Shown here: piece by piece, positions 45,261 to 56,234 of the stretch
Numbering within the stretch: the stretch's first letter is position 1
How the letters are laid out: every line of letters begins with the position of its first letter
DNA from: Perognathus longimembris pacificus
Taxonomy: Eukaryota > Chordata > Mammalia > Rodentia > Heteromyidae
Length of the DNA stretch: 64,000 nt
Reading direction: 5' to 3'
Assembly (NCBI RefSeq): GCF_023159225.1
Contig: NC_063188.1
Coordinates: 37,934,021 to 37,998,020 of the forward strand
The notes under the pieces: model-generated
Told to the model about the DNA's origin: nothing
The model's database searches: none
Seen by the model: only the letters and a program-made list of their open reading frames with translations
Program-made: the position numbers and the translations under genes

Positions 45261-45925
45261 GCGTTAAAGGTAACCAGAGTTGAAACAGATTGCTTTCCAA
45301 GCTTAACTAGTAAAGTGCAGTGCCCTCTCTTTCTGTACACTCCATTTCTGGGCTTTGGCTTTTTTTCCACTTGTCCACCACAAAACTTCTTTGATGTTCT
45401 TCAAGAAAAAAACCACTAGTCCTAATTTCTCTTCTCCTAAGATATTTTAAAGACCTCAGCTCATGAAGAACTTGTTTCCTCAACTAGGATCAGCAGTTCA
45501 TTCAAAGCACAGTTGAATGGCCCTTTTCTGCTTCATTTGTGAGTTAGAGACAGATGGTACACACTGTCTCTACTACTTATTTCAAGGTAATTCCATGGTG
45601 TCTAAGACAAACAAACAATAAGAAAAACACCATGATGTATAATAATCCCATTGAAGCAGTGAGTGGGGCCAGGTAGCCTGATTCACCAGGATGGAGACAC
45701 AAAACCTTTTTAGACTGTCACTCTCCAGGGAGGTCTTGAATAATGAACTTCCTTAGTTATGCTTGTGAGCAGTTAGGTTAAAGAAATGGACAGCCCGTGG
45801 CTTATATGCCTATAAGGGATGCACATAGAGTTTTCAGCTTTGCATTTTTTCCTTCCTCTTCTTTCTAGTAGCCCTTTGGGGATTATTGTTTATCTTGTCT
45901 TTACTCCTATTTTTTTTAAATCATC

Positions 45926-46143
45926 CCTGGACATAAACTGAGGGCCTGGGCACTGTCCCTGAGCTTTTCCGGCTTGAGGTTTGTACTCTATGACATCAGC
46001 CAGTGCTTCTCTTCCAGATTTTTGTGATAAATTGCAAATTAAACTTCATGGACTTTCATATCAGGGGTGACTTTGAACTGTGGTTCTCAGACAGCATCCT
46101 GAATAGATAGGATTACATTTGTGAGCCACTGACACTCAGCTTC
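45926..46143 (-). mobile_element. Chimeric 7SL/ID SINE, diverged
   Basis: Minus-strand chimera with AACTGAGGGCCTGGGCACTG at the tail side and GAGCCACTGACACTCAGC at the head. Confidence 0.65.
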
Positions 46144-46419
46144 CCCTCCTAAATTAATGTACAAGATTTAAGTCTCTGATTGGCCAGTAAATTAACAGAT
46201 TTTGAATCCATAGAGAAAGGCCAAGGAAGCATTAATTGTGTTTCACAAAATTTAGATTACTAATGACTGAGTCCAAAAAAAAGAGAAAAAATGATAACAT
46301 TTTAGTATTTCTTTTTCAGGAGTGTAAATTGCAGATCTTCAACTGGTCAGAAATAATTCATGGTTTTTGAACCTGAGATTCTGTTCTGTTCTTTTCTAGG
46401 AGTTCTTTTAAAAAGTTAA

Positions 46420-47640
46420 GTAATTAATTTATTTATTGTCAAAGTGATGTACAGAGGGGTTACAGTTTTGTATGTAAGGCAGTGACATTTCTTATCAAAC
46501 TTGTTACCTCCTCCCTTATTTGTCTCCCTTTCCCATTTCCCTCCTCTCCCGAACCCCCCCCCCCCCGAGTTATACAGTCGGTTTACAGCATATAGTTTTG
46601 TAAGTATTGTTGTTGCATTGGTTCGCCTTTTGCCTTTTGTCTCTCCATTTTCAGTTCCCCTTCTCGTCCCTACTTCCGATAATCGTATATACAATATCCA
46701 GGGCACAAAAATCAGTTACAGTGACATCAGAGGCAAAGCCATGGGTAAGAAAGACAAAAGAAAATGGCATAATTTCACATGCTACGTTGAACATAACAAC
46801 AATGATAAACCACTTACATAACTTGGAGTTTATTTTGCTTAGCATCATCTTATGTGCTCATATGTACTAGCTATTGAGCTATTGTGATCTGCAACTTGGA
46901 CTATCCTAGACATGTACTAATTATTAGCAATGAGGGAAGCCACAGAGTCTATGTTTCTTTGGGTCTGGCTCACGTCACTTACTATGATTTTTTCCCAAGT
47001 TTTTCCATTTCCTTATGAATAGCACAATGTCATTCTTTCTGATGGAAGCATAGAATTCCATTGTGTATATGTACCACATTTTATTGATCCATTCATCTAC
47101 TGAGGGGCATCTGGGTTGGTTCCACATTTTAGTGATGGTGAATTGTGCTGTGATGAACATAGTTGTGCTGGTAGCTTTAGTGTGTTCTTGCTTGTAATTC
47201 TTTGGTAAAATGCCTAGTGACATTGAGCACTTCTTCTTGTGCCTCTTGGTCATTCTCACTTCTTCAGAGATGACTCTTTTTTAAGTCTTTAACCCATTTA
47301 TTAAGGAGACAGTTGTTTCTTTGAGGATTTGTTTTGGGGGAATTTAATTTTTTGAGTTCTTCATATATTTTAGACATGAGGTCCTTGTCTGTTTTTGGCC
47401 AGTGAAGATCTTCCCCCAGACTGAGGGCTTTTAATTTATTTTCAAGCTATTCTTTTGCCATGCAGAAGCTCTGCAGTTTGATGCAATCCCATTGGTCCAA
47501 CCTTTCTTTGATTTGTTGTGTTTCTGGGCCTTTAATAAAAAAGTTTCGACCTGTGCCAAAGAGCCCAAGTGTTTCTTTTCTAGGAGTTCTTGTTGTCATA
47601 AAAATTATCTGTGCTTTGGATAAAACTTTTGAGTGTGAAT
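46420..47640 (-). mobile_element. 5'-truncated L1 (ORF2 C-terminal part and 3'-UTR)
   Basis: The ORF2 C-terminal frame lies on the minus strand at 46975-47130 (MWYIYTMEFYASIRKND). 3'-UTR runs to about 46420 with a long C-run at 46555-46566. Further ORF2 sequence extends right to about 47640 in broken frames, where it meets the plus-strand L1. Confidence 0.85.
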
Positions 47641-49260
47641 CAGTGCTTCCAAACCTCAAAGTGTTCTATAGAGCTGTAGTAACACAAAACAGGGGTATTA
47701 GCACACATATATCCCTGATGACCAGTGGAACAGACTAGAAGACCCAGAAGTAAACCTATATCCTTACAATCACCTAATATTTGATAAGGGAGCCAAAACT
47801 ATATCTTGTGGGGAAAAAACGTTTCTTCAACAAATGTTGGGTTTTAACTATGTAGATGAACACTGAACTGGGTCCTAGTCTGTCAGCCTGTACTAATATC
47901 AATTCAAAATAAACCGAGCTGTCAGTGTGAGACCTGAAACTCTGAACTTCTCACTTCTAAGGTTCAATTCTTAGATCATACTCCTCTTACAGGAAGGAGT
48001 ATGAGAAACTTTAGAACTTATTGGGACAGGCGGGAACTTTCTGAACAGATTTCAAGGAATTCAGCGAAGTGAAGAGGAAATGGGACTGCATTGAGTCAAA
48101 AAGTTTTTACACAGACTTCACAACAGGTGAAAATATTTGACAGCTATGTATCTGTCAAAGAGTTCTGAGAAGTAAAAATAGTTGAGAAATGTATGAAGAA
48201 ATGCTCAACATTTATGTCCACAAAGAAATGCAAATCAAAATGACACTGAGATTCTATCTCAGTGCACTAATAATGGGCACTACCATGAATACAAACAACA
48301 AGGAAATGGTGCTGTGGCTCAACTGGTAGAGTGCTAGCTTTGAGCTGAGGAACTCACAAGCCCAGGATTTGGCAAAAAACAACAATCCTAACCCCCCCCC
48401 CCAAAAAAAACCAAAACAAAACAAAAACCGAACAACAACCGATGTTATCAGGAATGTGGTATGAAAAGAATCCTATTATGTTGTTGGCAGGAATGTAAAC
48501 TGGTACAACCACTGAGAAAGTCAGTTTGAAGACTCCTCAAAAAACTAAATACAGAACAATTTCATTAGGCCAGTGATACCATTCTTGGGCATTTATCCAA
48601 AAGATGACAATAAGAATACAGTAAAGGCATTTGCACATCCACTTAGATTGCTCCACTATTCAGCAAATCCAGCCCAGCTGCTGTTAAATGGAAAATGGAC
48701 CAAGAAAATGTGAAATATACCTACAATGGAGTTTTATCCATCAAGAATGATAATATGTCATCTGCAAGAAAATTTATAATTTTCAATAAAACTCATGTTA
48801 AATGAAGTAAATCAGGCTCAGAAAGACCAAAAATCAATATTTTCTGTCACATATGGAAGTGAGATCTAAATTATAAATTTAAGTGTAAACAGATACTGGG
48901 TTATATGCCTATATACACAAACATGTTAACTGAAGTATGGTACTATACAGAAAAGGTTTCCAATACTGTAACTACCTTCACCAACTAATTTACAGTTTAA
49001 CGATGTAAATAACAAGAAGTTGGCATGTTAATGGTGGGATAGGATAAGGAGGAGGAAGTAGAAGAATGAAGTAAGGATGGATCAGTGGATTCTTAATATT
49101 AAAAAGTAAATATGTGAAAATGGAACTAGAAACATTTAGGCATGAGTCAGATCAGAAGAGATAAGGACAATAAAGGGGTGACACTGTTCAAGATGCATTT
49201 TACACATAAACTGACAAATTGGTGGAACCCCTTTGTAGAGCTACATAAGGATAACAATAT
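47641..49260 (+). mobile_element. L1 fragment in opposite orientation, SINE-interrupted
   Basis: GTTCTATAGAGCTGTAGTAA and GACCAGTGGAACAGACTAGA are ORF2 sequence on the plus strand. The copy continues through CATTTATCCAAAAGATGACA to a 3' end near 49260. It is more diverged than copies A and B. Confidence 0.75.
48296..48425 (+). mobile_element. ID-like SINE in the plus-strand L1
   Basis: GGTGCTGTGGCTCAACTGGT, then AGAGTGCTAGCTTTGAGC, ending in C- and A-runs. Confidence 0.7.
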
Positions 49261-49308
49261 AAATACATAAATAGGATGTGGAATACCAAAGTTTAACATA
49301 AATATGCG

Positions 49309-49789
49309 TGTGGGACACTTTCACCCTCACACGTGTTCTGCCCCGTCCCGCGGGTGGAAGAGCTGGGGTCCGGCCCCGCGTGAAAGCCTTGGATTGTGTA
49401 TAGTCGCAAAGACACCCCTCCCACCTCTTATGCTTAAAAGAGGACACAGGACACACTGGGGTGCTCAGGGAAAGCTTCTCGGAATTCCACCAATTTAATC
49501 AGGGGAGGGGTTTATATGACAGTAATGGCGGCAGGAAGGGGATCTGGAGTGGCTAGCTAGATGCTAGTGACAGGCTGACCTGGGCTGTCCATCCAAGGGT
49601 GGGGTCTTATGACCTCCTCCACAGGCTAACATCACATCCCACAGGACCACCCCCTGGGTTCCATTCTTGGCTTACACGTGCTCAGGACCCGGGGAAGAGG
49701 TAGGAGTGGCTAACAGCCACGCAGCCCCAGGGCGGGAGAAGAGGCGGCCTCTCAGGAACGCCCCCTCAATGCCAAGCAGATGCCCAACA
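49309..49789 (-). mobile_element. Solo LTR, class II-like
   Basis: On the minus strand it begins TGTTGGGCATCTGC and ends GTGTCCCACA. Flanks are TATGCG (49303-49308) and TATGAG (49790-49795), a 6-bp duplication with one change. A TATA-like CATATAAACC is followed about 20 bp on by ATTAAA. It is CpG-rich near its start. Confidence 0.82.
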
Positions 49790-49872
49790 TATGAGGACAT
49801 TTTATCCTCCCCTCCCATTACACATTTGAAATTTTGATTTTATAATTCCAGTCTCTCAGAAATTCAACTTGC

Positions 49873-50070
49873 CAAGGCTGAGAATATGGCCTAGTGGCAA
49901 GAGTGCTTGCCTCAGATACATGAAGTCCTAGGTTCAATTCCTCAGCACCACATATATAGAAAAAGCAGATGTGGCGCGGTGGCTCAAGTTGGCAGAGTGC
50001 TAGCCTTGAGCAAAAAGAAGCCAGGGACAGTGCTCAGGCCATGAGTTCAAGCCTCAGGACTGGCAAAAAA
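49873..50070 (+). mobile_element. Dimeric ID-related SINE
   Basis: Flanked by AGAAATTCAACTTGCCA on the left and AGAAATTCAACTTACCA on the right. Confidence 0.92.
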
Positions 50071-50350
50071 AAAGAAATTCAACTTACCAATTCCCTAATT
50101 ATCTCAGTAAATTTAATGAAACATTATTTGCATACCTGTTCAAGCAGCAATTTTAAGCTCTTAAAGACTGAAACTAGAATAGAAATACTTGGAACCATGA
50201 CTCCATTATGTTGAATCATACATGTTTCTCCAGTACCACATAAGGTTTCTGATAGTGAACAGAAAGGGTTACCTTCTTAGTACATAGTGCATCTTAAATA
50301 TTGTGAATTGAGGGATGGGAACATGGCTTAGCAATAGTGTGCTTTCCTAG

Positions 50351-50797
50351 TGAAGTGCCAGACTTTGAAGTCAGGCCCCACTTTACCACGTGAACCCCAC
50401 TTTACCACGTAAACCCCACTTTACCACGTGAACCTGAGATAAGCAGGCCCTGTGAGCAAACCCAGGATAAGCCCATTAAGGCCTAGTGGGTCTAGAACTC
50501 TAACCGCTGGGAATGCTTAACTCTAACCACCCCTAGAATCGAACCCTGAGCCAATCAGATTTGTACCTGTATCCTAATCTTGCTTGCTTGACACCTGATT
50601 GTTGTAACTTTGTTCTTTGCCTTTATAAGCCCTGTGTAATCACAGCTCGAGGCTCCCTCCTAACCTCCGCTGTGTCGGTGGGTAGGACGAGGCCTGAGTT
50701 GCAGCTCGCTTAAATAAAGCCTTGCCTTGCTTTTGCATTTCGGAATGTCTGAGTCTCGGTGGTCTTCTTGGTGGTGGTCTCACAACTTGGCACAACA
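50351..50797 (+). repeat. 5' LTR of the class I provirus
   Basis: CCAAT (GAGCCAATCAG) at about 50548, TATA (CTTTATAAG) at about 50621-50629 and AATAAA at 50713-50718. Three 19-bp direct repeats at 50376-50432 each hold CACGTG or a one-base variant. Confidence 0.95.
50376..50432 (+). promoter_or_regulatory. Triplicated 19-bp E-box-containing repeat in U3
   Basis: The unit CCCCACTTTACCACGTGAA occurs three times. The E-box is CACGTG at 50387, CACGTA at 50406 and CACGTG at 50425. The 3' LTR has the same triplet with CACATG in the third copy. Confidence 0.85.
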
Positions 50798-50799
50798 TT

Positions 50800-50817
50800 T
50801 GGGGTTTCGTCCGGGAT
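50800..50817 (+). promoter_or_regulatory. Primer binding site, tRNA-Pro-like
   Basis: TGGGGTTTCGTCCGGGAT, two bases after the LTR, differs at two positions from the tRNA-Pro complement typical of gammaretroviruses. Confidence 0.8.
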
Positions 50818-50850
50818 GGCCCCAGAGACCCCCAAGACCCCAGACTCCGA

Positions 50851-50857
50851 AGGTAAG
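50851..50857 (+). promoter_or_regulatory. Putative retroviral splice donor
   Basis: AG|GTAAG at 50852/50853, in the leader just after the primer site, at the position usual for gammaretroviruses. Confidence 0.6.
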
Positions 50858-51125
50858 AAAATAGCGCTGTACATTCTGTGTGTCTGTGTCTGTGTGATTT
50901 GTAGTTTTGTTTTCTGTTTTGGCCAGCCGCCTGAATCTGAATCTGTAGGTAGTGAAGGACCAGCCGGAGTGGACGCGCTCGTATGGGCAGTTCTGGAGGA
51001 CTTGGGGGACACCTCAAGCCTTCCACAGGGGGCTCAGGCTTCCCACTACCACTCTGAACCTGAAGGACTGGACCGGGAGGCCCTTCTAACGGGTGCCCGT
51101 CCAGTCCACTCTATATTGGGGGTTT

Positions 51126-51260
51126 TCTGGTCCGCTCCTACACAGGAACAGGAGAGAGAGAGCCTCAAGACTGTGTGGCCTGCCCCCTCACATGGGCAGT
51201 AGAGACACAGTGAGACTGTGTGGTCTGCCCCCTCACAGGGGCAGGAGAGACACAGTCGAA
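51126..51260 (+). repeat. Leader tandem repeat, about 45-bp unit, three copies
   Basis: CTCACATGGGCAGTAGAGAC and CTCACAGGGGCAGGAGAGAC are successive copies. A more diverged copy precedes them. They lie between the splice donor and gag, where packaging signals usually are. Confidence 0.75.
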
Positions 51261-51484
51261 CCTGTAAGCTGCGGCTCCCTAAGTCTGTCTGTAAGTGTTG
51301 TCTGGTCTTTGTGCCTGTGATTATTTTTGTGTGTTTCTTTCTTGCGCTGTGCCTGACTGAAAAACGGATGATGGGGAACGTTCCTTCCACTCCCCTGTAC
51401 TTGACTTTAGCTCACTGGAAAGATGTACAGGTGACAGCCCACAATCAGTCAATCAGTGAGAGTGTCTGCAAAAAAGAACTCTAG
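51218..51484 (+). pseudogene. gag: Gammaretroviral gag start with upstream in-frame hydrophobic leader
   Basis: From 51371 the frame begins Met-Gly (a myristoylation context) and runs 37 codons of matrix-like sequence (MGNVPSTPLYLTLAHWKD) before a stop. The same frame is open 51 codons upstream, to an ATG at 51218, and includes a hydrophobic segment at residues 27-46 (CCLVFVPVIIFVCFFLALCL). Some gammaretroviruses make a membrane-inserted, N-terminally extended gag product. The layout resembles that, but this copy is truncated and non-functional. Nothing later in gag is recognised. Confidence 0.6.
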
Positions 51485-51870
51485 GGGGACCCCCACCCAG
51501 CCTTCTTAAGCAGAAAATTGTTTGGTGCGCTAAAATGTTTTACTAAGACTAAAAATGTTTTACTAAAACTATCAAGCCCTGGAAAATGAGGCTGGAGAAT
51601 GCTAAAATCATTTGTTAAAGGTTTTTGTCTTAAAATGTACGGCCGATGCTTATTCTGCGCACTTTAAGATCTTTTGAAAATGTATGTGTGTGTGCATGTG
51701 TGAGTGTGAACATGTTCAAGACTGCAGTATGATGCAAAACTAAGTTTAAGTTTAAAGTCAAAGGGTCATCAAGTTTGGGCATTACCAAATGCTTTAAATG
51801 ATTTCTCAGGGTTCTTTAATTAAAATTAAAAAGAAAATCAGAGCTAAGTGTCAGAAATTTGGATTTAAAA

Positions 51871-51910
<40 letters not shown>

Positions 51911-52489
51911 TAAACTAATGGGGATAGAAGTAAACTCTCATTAACTCTATGTATGTAGGAAGAAATGGCAAAATGGGCCAATGTTTCTCACTAATATATT
52001 GGAAAGCTGAATGGATAAGTATTTCTAATTGTAATTCTTGCATTAAGGAAAAATTCAAAGGTCTTCATGCCATGCAGTAACTGGGACTGAAGAAAAAAAA
52101 AAAGAGGCTCTTTTGAAACAAGCAGCCCGTAGGCAAAGGGCGGCACCTGGTTTCAGAATGCCTGTGAGCTTCAGTTTTTCTGATGCAGATAAAAGCTAAA
52201 GTGTTGTGTTAGTGTTAAAAAGGCTTTGGAAATCAAGAATACATTTCTAGATAAGAAATTTGGAAGTAAAATTGTCCTAAATAATTATTTCAAAGTGAGA
52301 AAAGGAGAATTATGGCTACCAAAATGTTTAATTGCCATTCCAGCTTCTTTGTAGGTTTTTTGTAACAGTTTCCAGCAGGCCCACAGAGAAGCACAGGTGA
52401 TTCCTACAAGTTTGTCGAGATCTAATACTGACCCTTAATAAGTTCCAGGTAAGAGAGCATGCTTAAAAACTACTTCTGTGTGGACCACC
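51485..52489 (+). other. Provirus interior, no coding recognised
   Basis: AT-rich sequence with an (AT)n run. I see no capsid, nucleocapsid or protease motifs. Confidence 0.45.
51873..51910. repeat. (AT)n microsatellite
   Basis: Pure AT run of about 38 bp within the provirus. Confidence 0.95.
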
Positions 52490-52725
52490 TTGTTGCTTCT
52501 AATTGGAGTAAAGTGGCCTCTTGCAAGACTCACTGATCTGAAATCTGCGGTTTGAAGCCAGCCCGGGCAGAGAAAGGTCCCTGTGAGAGACTTGTCTCTA
52601 ATCAGCCAGCAGAGTGCTGGGAACGGAGTTGTGTGGAGCTCAAAGTGGTAGGGTGCAAGTCTTGAGCTGGAGAGCTGGGGGACAGCGCTCAGGCCCTGAG
52701 TCCAAGTCCAGTGGAAAGTCACTCC
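52490..52725 (+). mobile_element. Chimeric 7SL/ID SINE (diverged) in the provirus
   Basis: ACTGATCTGAAATCTGCGGT, then CCAGCCCGGGCAGAGAAAGG, then the ID-like part ending in CAGGCCCTGAGTCCAAGTCC. Confidence 0.7.
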
Positions 52726-53211
52726 TCCTGGGAAAAAAAGTGATGGAGCATCCAGAGGCAGTAAGCCACTGCTTGGATGGCAGAGATGATGTCAGATCCT
52801 AGAGTCACTCCTGTTTGGCCTTTCAAAAGTTAATCAAAGCCGGGAAGTCCTAGAAGAATAGTTCGTAAGCATGCCTTTCCAATGCCCATGTCTGTCTACT
52901 GGGCAGGAACTTGCCAGTCATCTGTGATAGTGGTTAGTAAGGATAAGTTTGTCAAATGAGAGGATAGATTAAAATCTCAACCCCCCGTATTTACTCAAAG
53001 CTGACTGGCAGTGAGAATTTTTTTTTATTTCATTTTTTTTTTTGGCAGTGAGAATTTTAAGCTGATACATCTGTTCAGGAAAGAAAGCTTGTAGACCTGA
53101 GTTTGTGTCCTTATTGAGATCTGTTAAAGGCCTGCAAAGGTAACTTTTTAGGTCATCAGAGATCAGTTCCCCAGCCAGTCAGGAAAATGCTTTTACAAAC
53201 TAGAATGTTAT

Positions 53212-53705
53212 TTTTTTTTCTCAAATTTTTATTATCAAACTGACGTACAGAGAGGTTACAGTATCATACGTTGGGCATTGGATACATTTCTTGTACTGTT
53301 TGTTGCCTTGTCCCTCATGCCCCCCTCCCTCCCCCCCTTTCCCCCCCCAGGTATTCAGTTCACTTACACCAAACAGTTTTGCAAGTATTGCTTTTGTAGT
53401 TATTTCTCTTTTTTTACCCTGTGTCTCTCGAATTTGGTATTCCCTTTGAATTTCCTACTTCCAATACCAGTAAACATGGTTTCCAATATACTCAGATAAG
53501 ATTACAGAGATAGTGTAGGTACAAACATAGGAAGGTGATACAAAACATTATCAATAATAGAAACTACACATACACATAGGGCGTTGAAAGTAGTTACAAC
53601 TGTGATATATCACTTGTTTCCATAACATGGAGTTCATTTCAATTAGCATCATCTTATGTGTTTCTAAGGGTATAGCTATTGGGCCTTGTGATGCTCTGCT
53701 ATGGA
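53212..53705 (-). mobile_element. L1 3'-UTR insertion in the provirus
   Basis: The T-run at 53212-53219, then CAAATTTTTATTATCAAACT and the rest align with L1 copies A and B on the minus strand. It is truncated before ORF2. Confidence 0.9.
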
Positions 53706-53719
53706 ATGTTAAAAGGCAC

Positions 53720-54925
53720 AAATTTGTAAACCTGAAGTCACACATCTGGGCTTCATATTAAAAGAGAGCAAGCATTGGCTGTCAGATGCACATAGACTGT
53801 GCTGAAAATCTCTATGCCTAAATCAGCCAGACAAGCCAGAGTTCCTGGGAACAGACTTTAGTAGACCCAGGGCCATGAGCTTTGCCTCCTGTGCCCCAGT
53901 ATTCCCAAGAAGGCTTGGAGTGGATAAAGAAAATTCCCATGGCCCACAAAATCCCTGGACAGAGAAGGAAACAATGATTGGTGGAAAATTTGTGAAGGGA
54001 AACTTATCCTGCCACAAGGGCTGGGTAAGGGGATCCTTAAGAGAATCCACTGAGCTTCTCACATGGGAACCTGAAAAATGCAGGACTTGCTCCGACACTC
54101 CAAAGTGGAAATTAGACAAGGAGATCAACTTATTGAACATACTGTTAAAAATTGTAAGGCCTGTCAGCTCACCAACGCCTCCAATCAACCAGTTACTAAA
54201 GGAGCTCGCCTCCGTGGGGATAGGCCAGGCGTGTATTGGGAAGTAGATTTCAATTAAACCTGGAAAAATTTGGATACAAGTATTTGCTAGTTTTTGTAGA
54301 CACCTTTTCAGGATGGGTTGAAGCCTATCCAACAAAGCATGAGACCGCGAATGTAGTGGCTAAGAAGATCCTGGAAGAAATCGTACCCAGGTATGGCTTC
54401 CCATCCACCCTTGGGTCGGACAACGGACCGGCCTTCGTCTCAAAAGTAAGTCAGGGAATAGCTGCTGCACTGGGGACATATTGGAAATTGCATTATGCAA
54501 TTTCCCCAGAGTTCAGGACAGATAGAGTGATTTCGACTCTAAAAGAGACCTTAACTAAATTGGCCTTAGAGACTGGCGCAGACTGGGTGTCACTCCTTCC
54601 TTTTGCTCTGCTTAAAGTAAGAAATTCTCCCTATCAGCTTGGCTTTACTCCTTTTGAAATAATGTATGGGTACCCCCCCACACCCATTATCCCTAGCCTT
54701 CAGACTGAATTGCTTGCTGATTTGGATGATGCTGATTTTTTTTGTAAACTCGATTATTTGCAGATCGTGCACAAGAATATGTGACCCCAACTTAAGGCAT
54801 TATATGATTCTCCTTCTGTCCCTACCCCCCATTTATTCAGAGCAGGGGACTGAAATCCTTTGAACCACGGTAGAAGGAACCCTAGACGGCACCGCCACTT
54901 GGGTTCATTGCTTCCACGCCAGGCC
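53720..54925 (+). pseudogene. pol: Gammaretroviral pol remnants: RT piece and integrase
   Basis: About 53725-53890 encodes a short RT-like piece. 54100-54250 carries the integrase zinc-domain end (NCKACQLTN) and the first catalytic Asp in WEVDF, then hits a stop. A shifted frame from 54236 to 54784 continues with [16 protein letters not shown] and the second Asp in GSDNGPAF. The third catalytic residue region is altered (EFRTDRVIS), so the Glu is not found. A final C-terminal piece lies at about 54875-54925 in yet another frame. Dead by several changes. Confidence 0.82.
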
Positions 54926-55543
54926 AGCTGACACCTCTGCCCTGGACGACAACTACCGTGGTGGAACATGGGAGGTCTCCAAGCACCCGACTCAGCCGCT
55001 TCGCCTTCGCCTCAAGAAAAGAAAGTTAAACTGAACATTGTTATAATTTTCTTTTTGCCTTCTTTCCTTACTACCCTGGCTAGTGTTGATGTTATTTTTG
55101 GCAGCTCACTCCAAAGGGAGGTGACCCCCTTATTTTAGGTAGTTTTGGGCTTACTCAGGAATACGGGTATAGCCACCTGACCCTTAGAGCACAGCTGAGA
55201 AGTTTATGTATTTTGTTGCTTACATTTGGATACTAAACACTATACAGCTAATGGTAAGTCTGTATAGCTGAAAGTTAATTTTCAGTTTGCAGTAATCCTG
55301 CAGTCCCTTGGTAAGGTTATAGGTTTCTGGCTAGGTAAGGTCAATGCCCCTGAGTCAGCCTGAAGAAGTTACAGAAGATGGATGATCTTCATCCATCAGC
55401 CCCCCTTTAAAACCGAGGGACCAGAGTTATTTTCAGATACTACTTTGAGCCCTACTGGCCCATGCCTTACCTCTATATCATCCCCTAGACATGCAAGCCA
55501 TTGAAATGGACAGAATGGAGCCATGATTGGCTCCCAAGATACC
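54926..55543 (+). other. Provirus 3' interior; env not recognised
   Basis: Only short frames are present. A hydrophobic stretch near 55040-55090 might be a decayed env leader, but there is no SU or TM signature. Confidence 0.4.
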
Positions 55544-55562
55544 GAAAAGGAAAAGGGGGAAA
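55544..55562 (+). promoter_or_regulatory. Polypurine tract of the class I provirus
   Basis: GAAAAGGAAAAGGGGGAAA directly before the 3' LTR. Confidence 0.9.
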
Positions 55563-56010
55563 TGAAGTGCCAGACTTTGAAGTCAGGCCCCACTTTACCA
55601 CGTGAACCCCACTTTACCACGTGAACCCCACTTTACCACATGAACCTGAGATAAGCAGGCCCTGTGAGCAAACCCAGGATAAGCCCATTAGGGCCTAGTG
55701 GGTCTAGAACTCTAACCGCTGGGAATGCTTAACTCTAACCACCCCTAGAATTGAACCCTGAGCCAATCAGATTTGTACCTGTATCCTAATCTTGCTTGCT
55801 TGAACACTTGATTGTTGTAACTTTGTTCTTTGCCTTTATAAGCCCTGTGTAATCACAGCTCGGGGCTCCCTCCTAACCTCCGCTGTGTCGGTGGGTAGGA
55901 CGAGGCCTGAGTTGCAGCTCGCTTAAATAAAGCCTTGCCTTGCTTTTGCATTTCGGAATGTCTGAGTCTTGGTGGTCTTCTTGGTGGTGGTTTCGCGGCA
56001 TGGCACAACA
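55563..56010 (+). repeat. 3' LTR of the class I provirus
   Basis: 448 bp, about 97% identical to the 5' LTR. Differences cluster in the last 20 bp, including GTTTCGCGGCATGG against GTCTCACAACTTGG. Confidence 0.95.
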
Positions 56011-56234
56011 CTAGCATGCATGATGCCCTGGTTTCGATTCCTCAGTACCACCTAAACAGAAAAAGTTGGAATTGGTGCTGTGGCTCAGGTGGTGGAGCGC
56101 TAGCCTGAAGAAAAAAAAGGCTCAAGGAAAGTGCCTAGGTCCTGAGTTCAAGCTGCAGGTCTGGCAAAAAAAATACTGTGAATTGATTAAATAGTATATT
56201 TTAACATCTATTGTAAAGAATGGGAGGAAGCAAA

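Larger units (their letters stand above)
50351..56010 (+). mobile_element. Class I (gammaretrovirus-like, ERV1) provirus, internally defective
   Basis: LTRs lie at 50351-50797 and 55563-56010, each TGAAGTGCC...GGCACAACA, with the 4-bp duplication CTAG at 50347-50350 and 56011-56014. A tRNA-Pro-like primer site, a splice donor, a short gag start, RT/integrase remnants and a purine tract are in the expected order. I count about a dozen differences between the LTRs (about 97% identity). The 4.8-kb interior nevertheless has no long retroviral frame and carries an L1 piece and a SINE. Confidence 0.93.
50309..56176 (+). mobile_element. ID-type SINE split by the class I provirus
   Basis: The SINE head is at 50309-50350 (GGGATGGGAACATGGCTTAG). 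Its continuation at 56011-56176 follows the 3' LTR (CTAGCATGCATGATGCCCTG, then GGTTTCGATTCCTCAG). The provirus therefore landed in an existing SINE. Confidence 0.88.

Noticed and set aside
53875..54246. A 123-codon host gene in the class I provirus
   Set aside because: It overlaps RT/integrase remnants in other frames and has no domain of its own.
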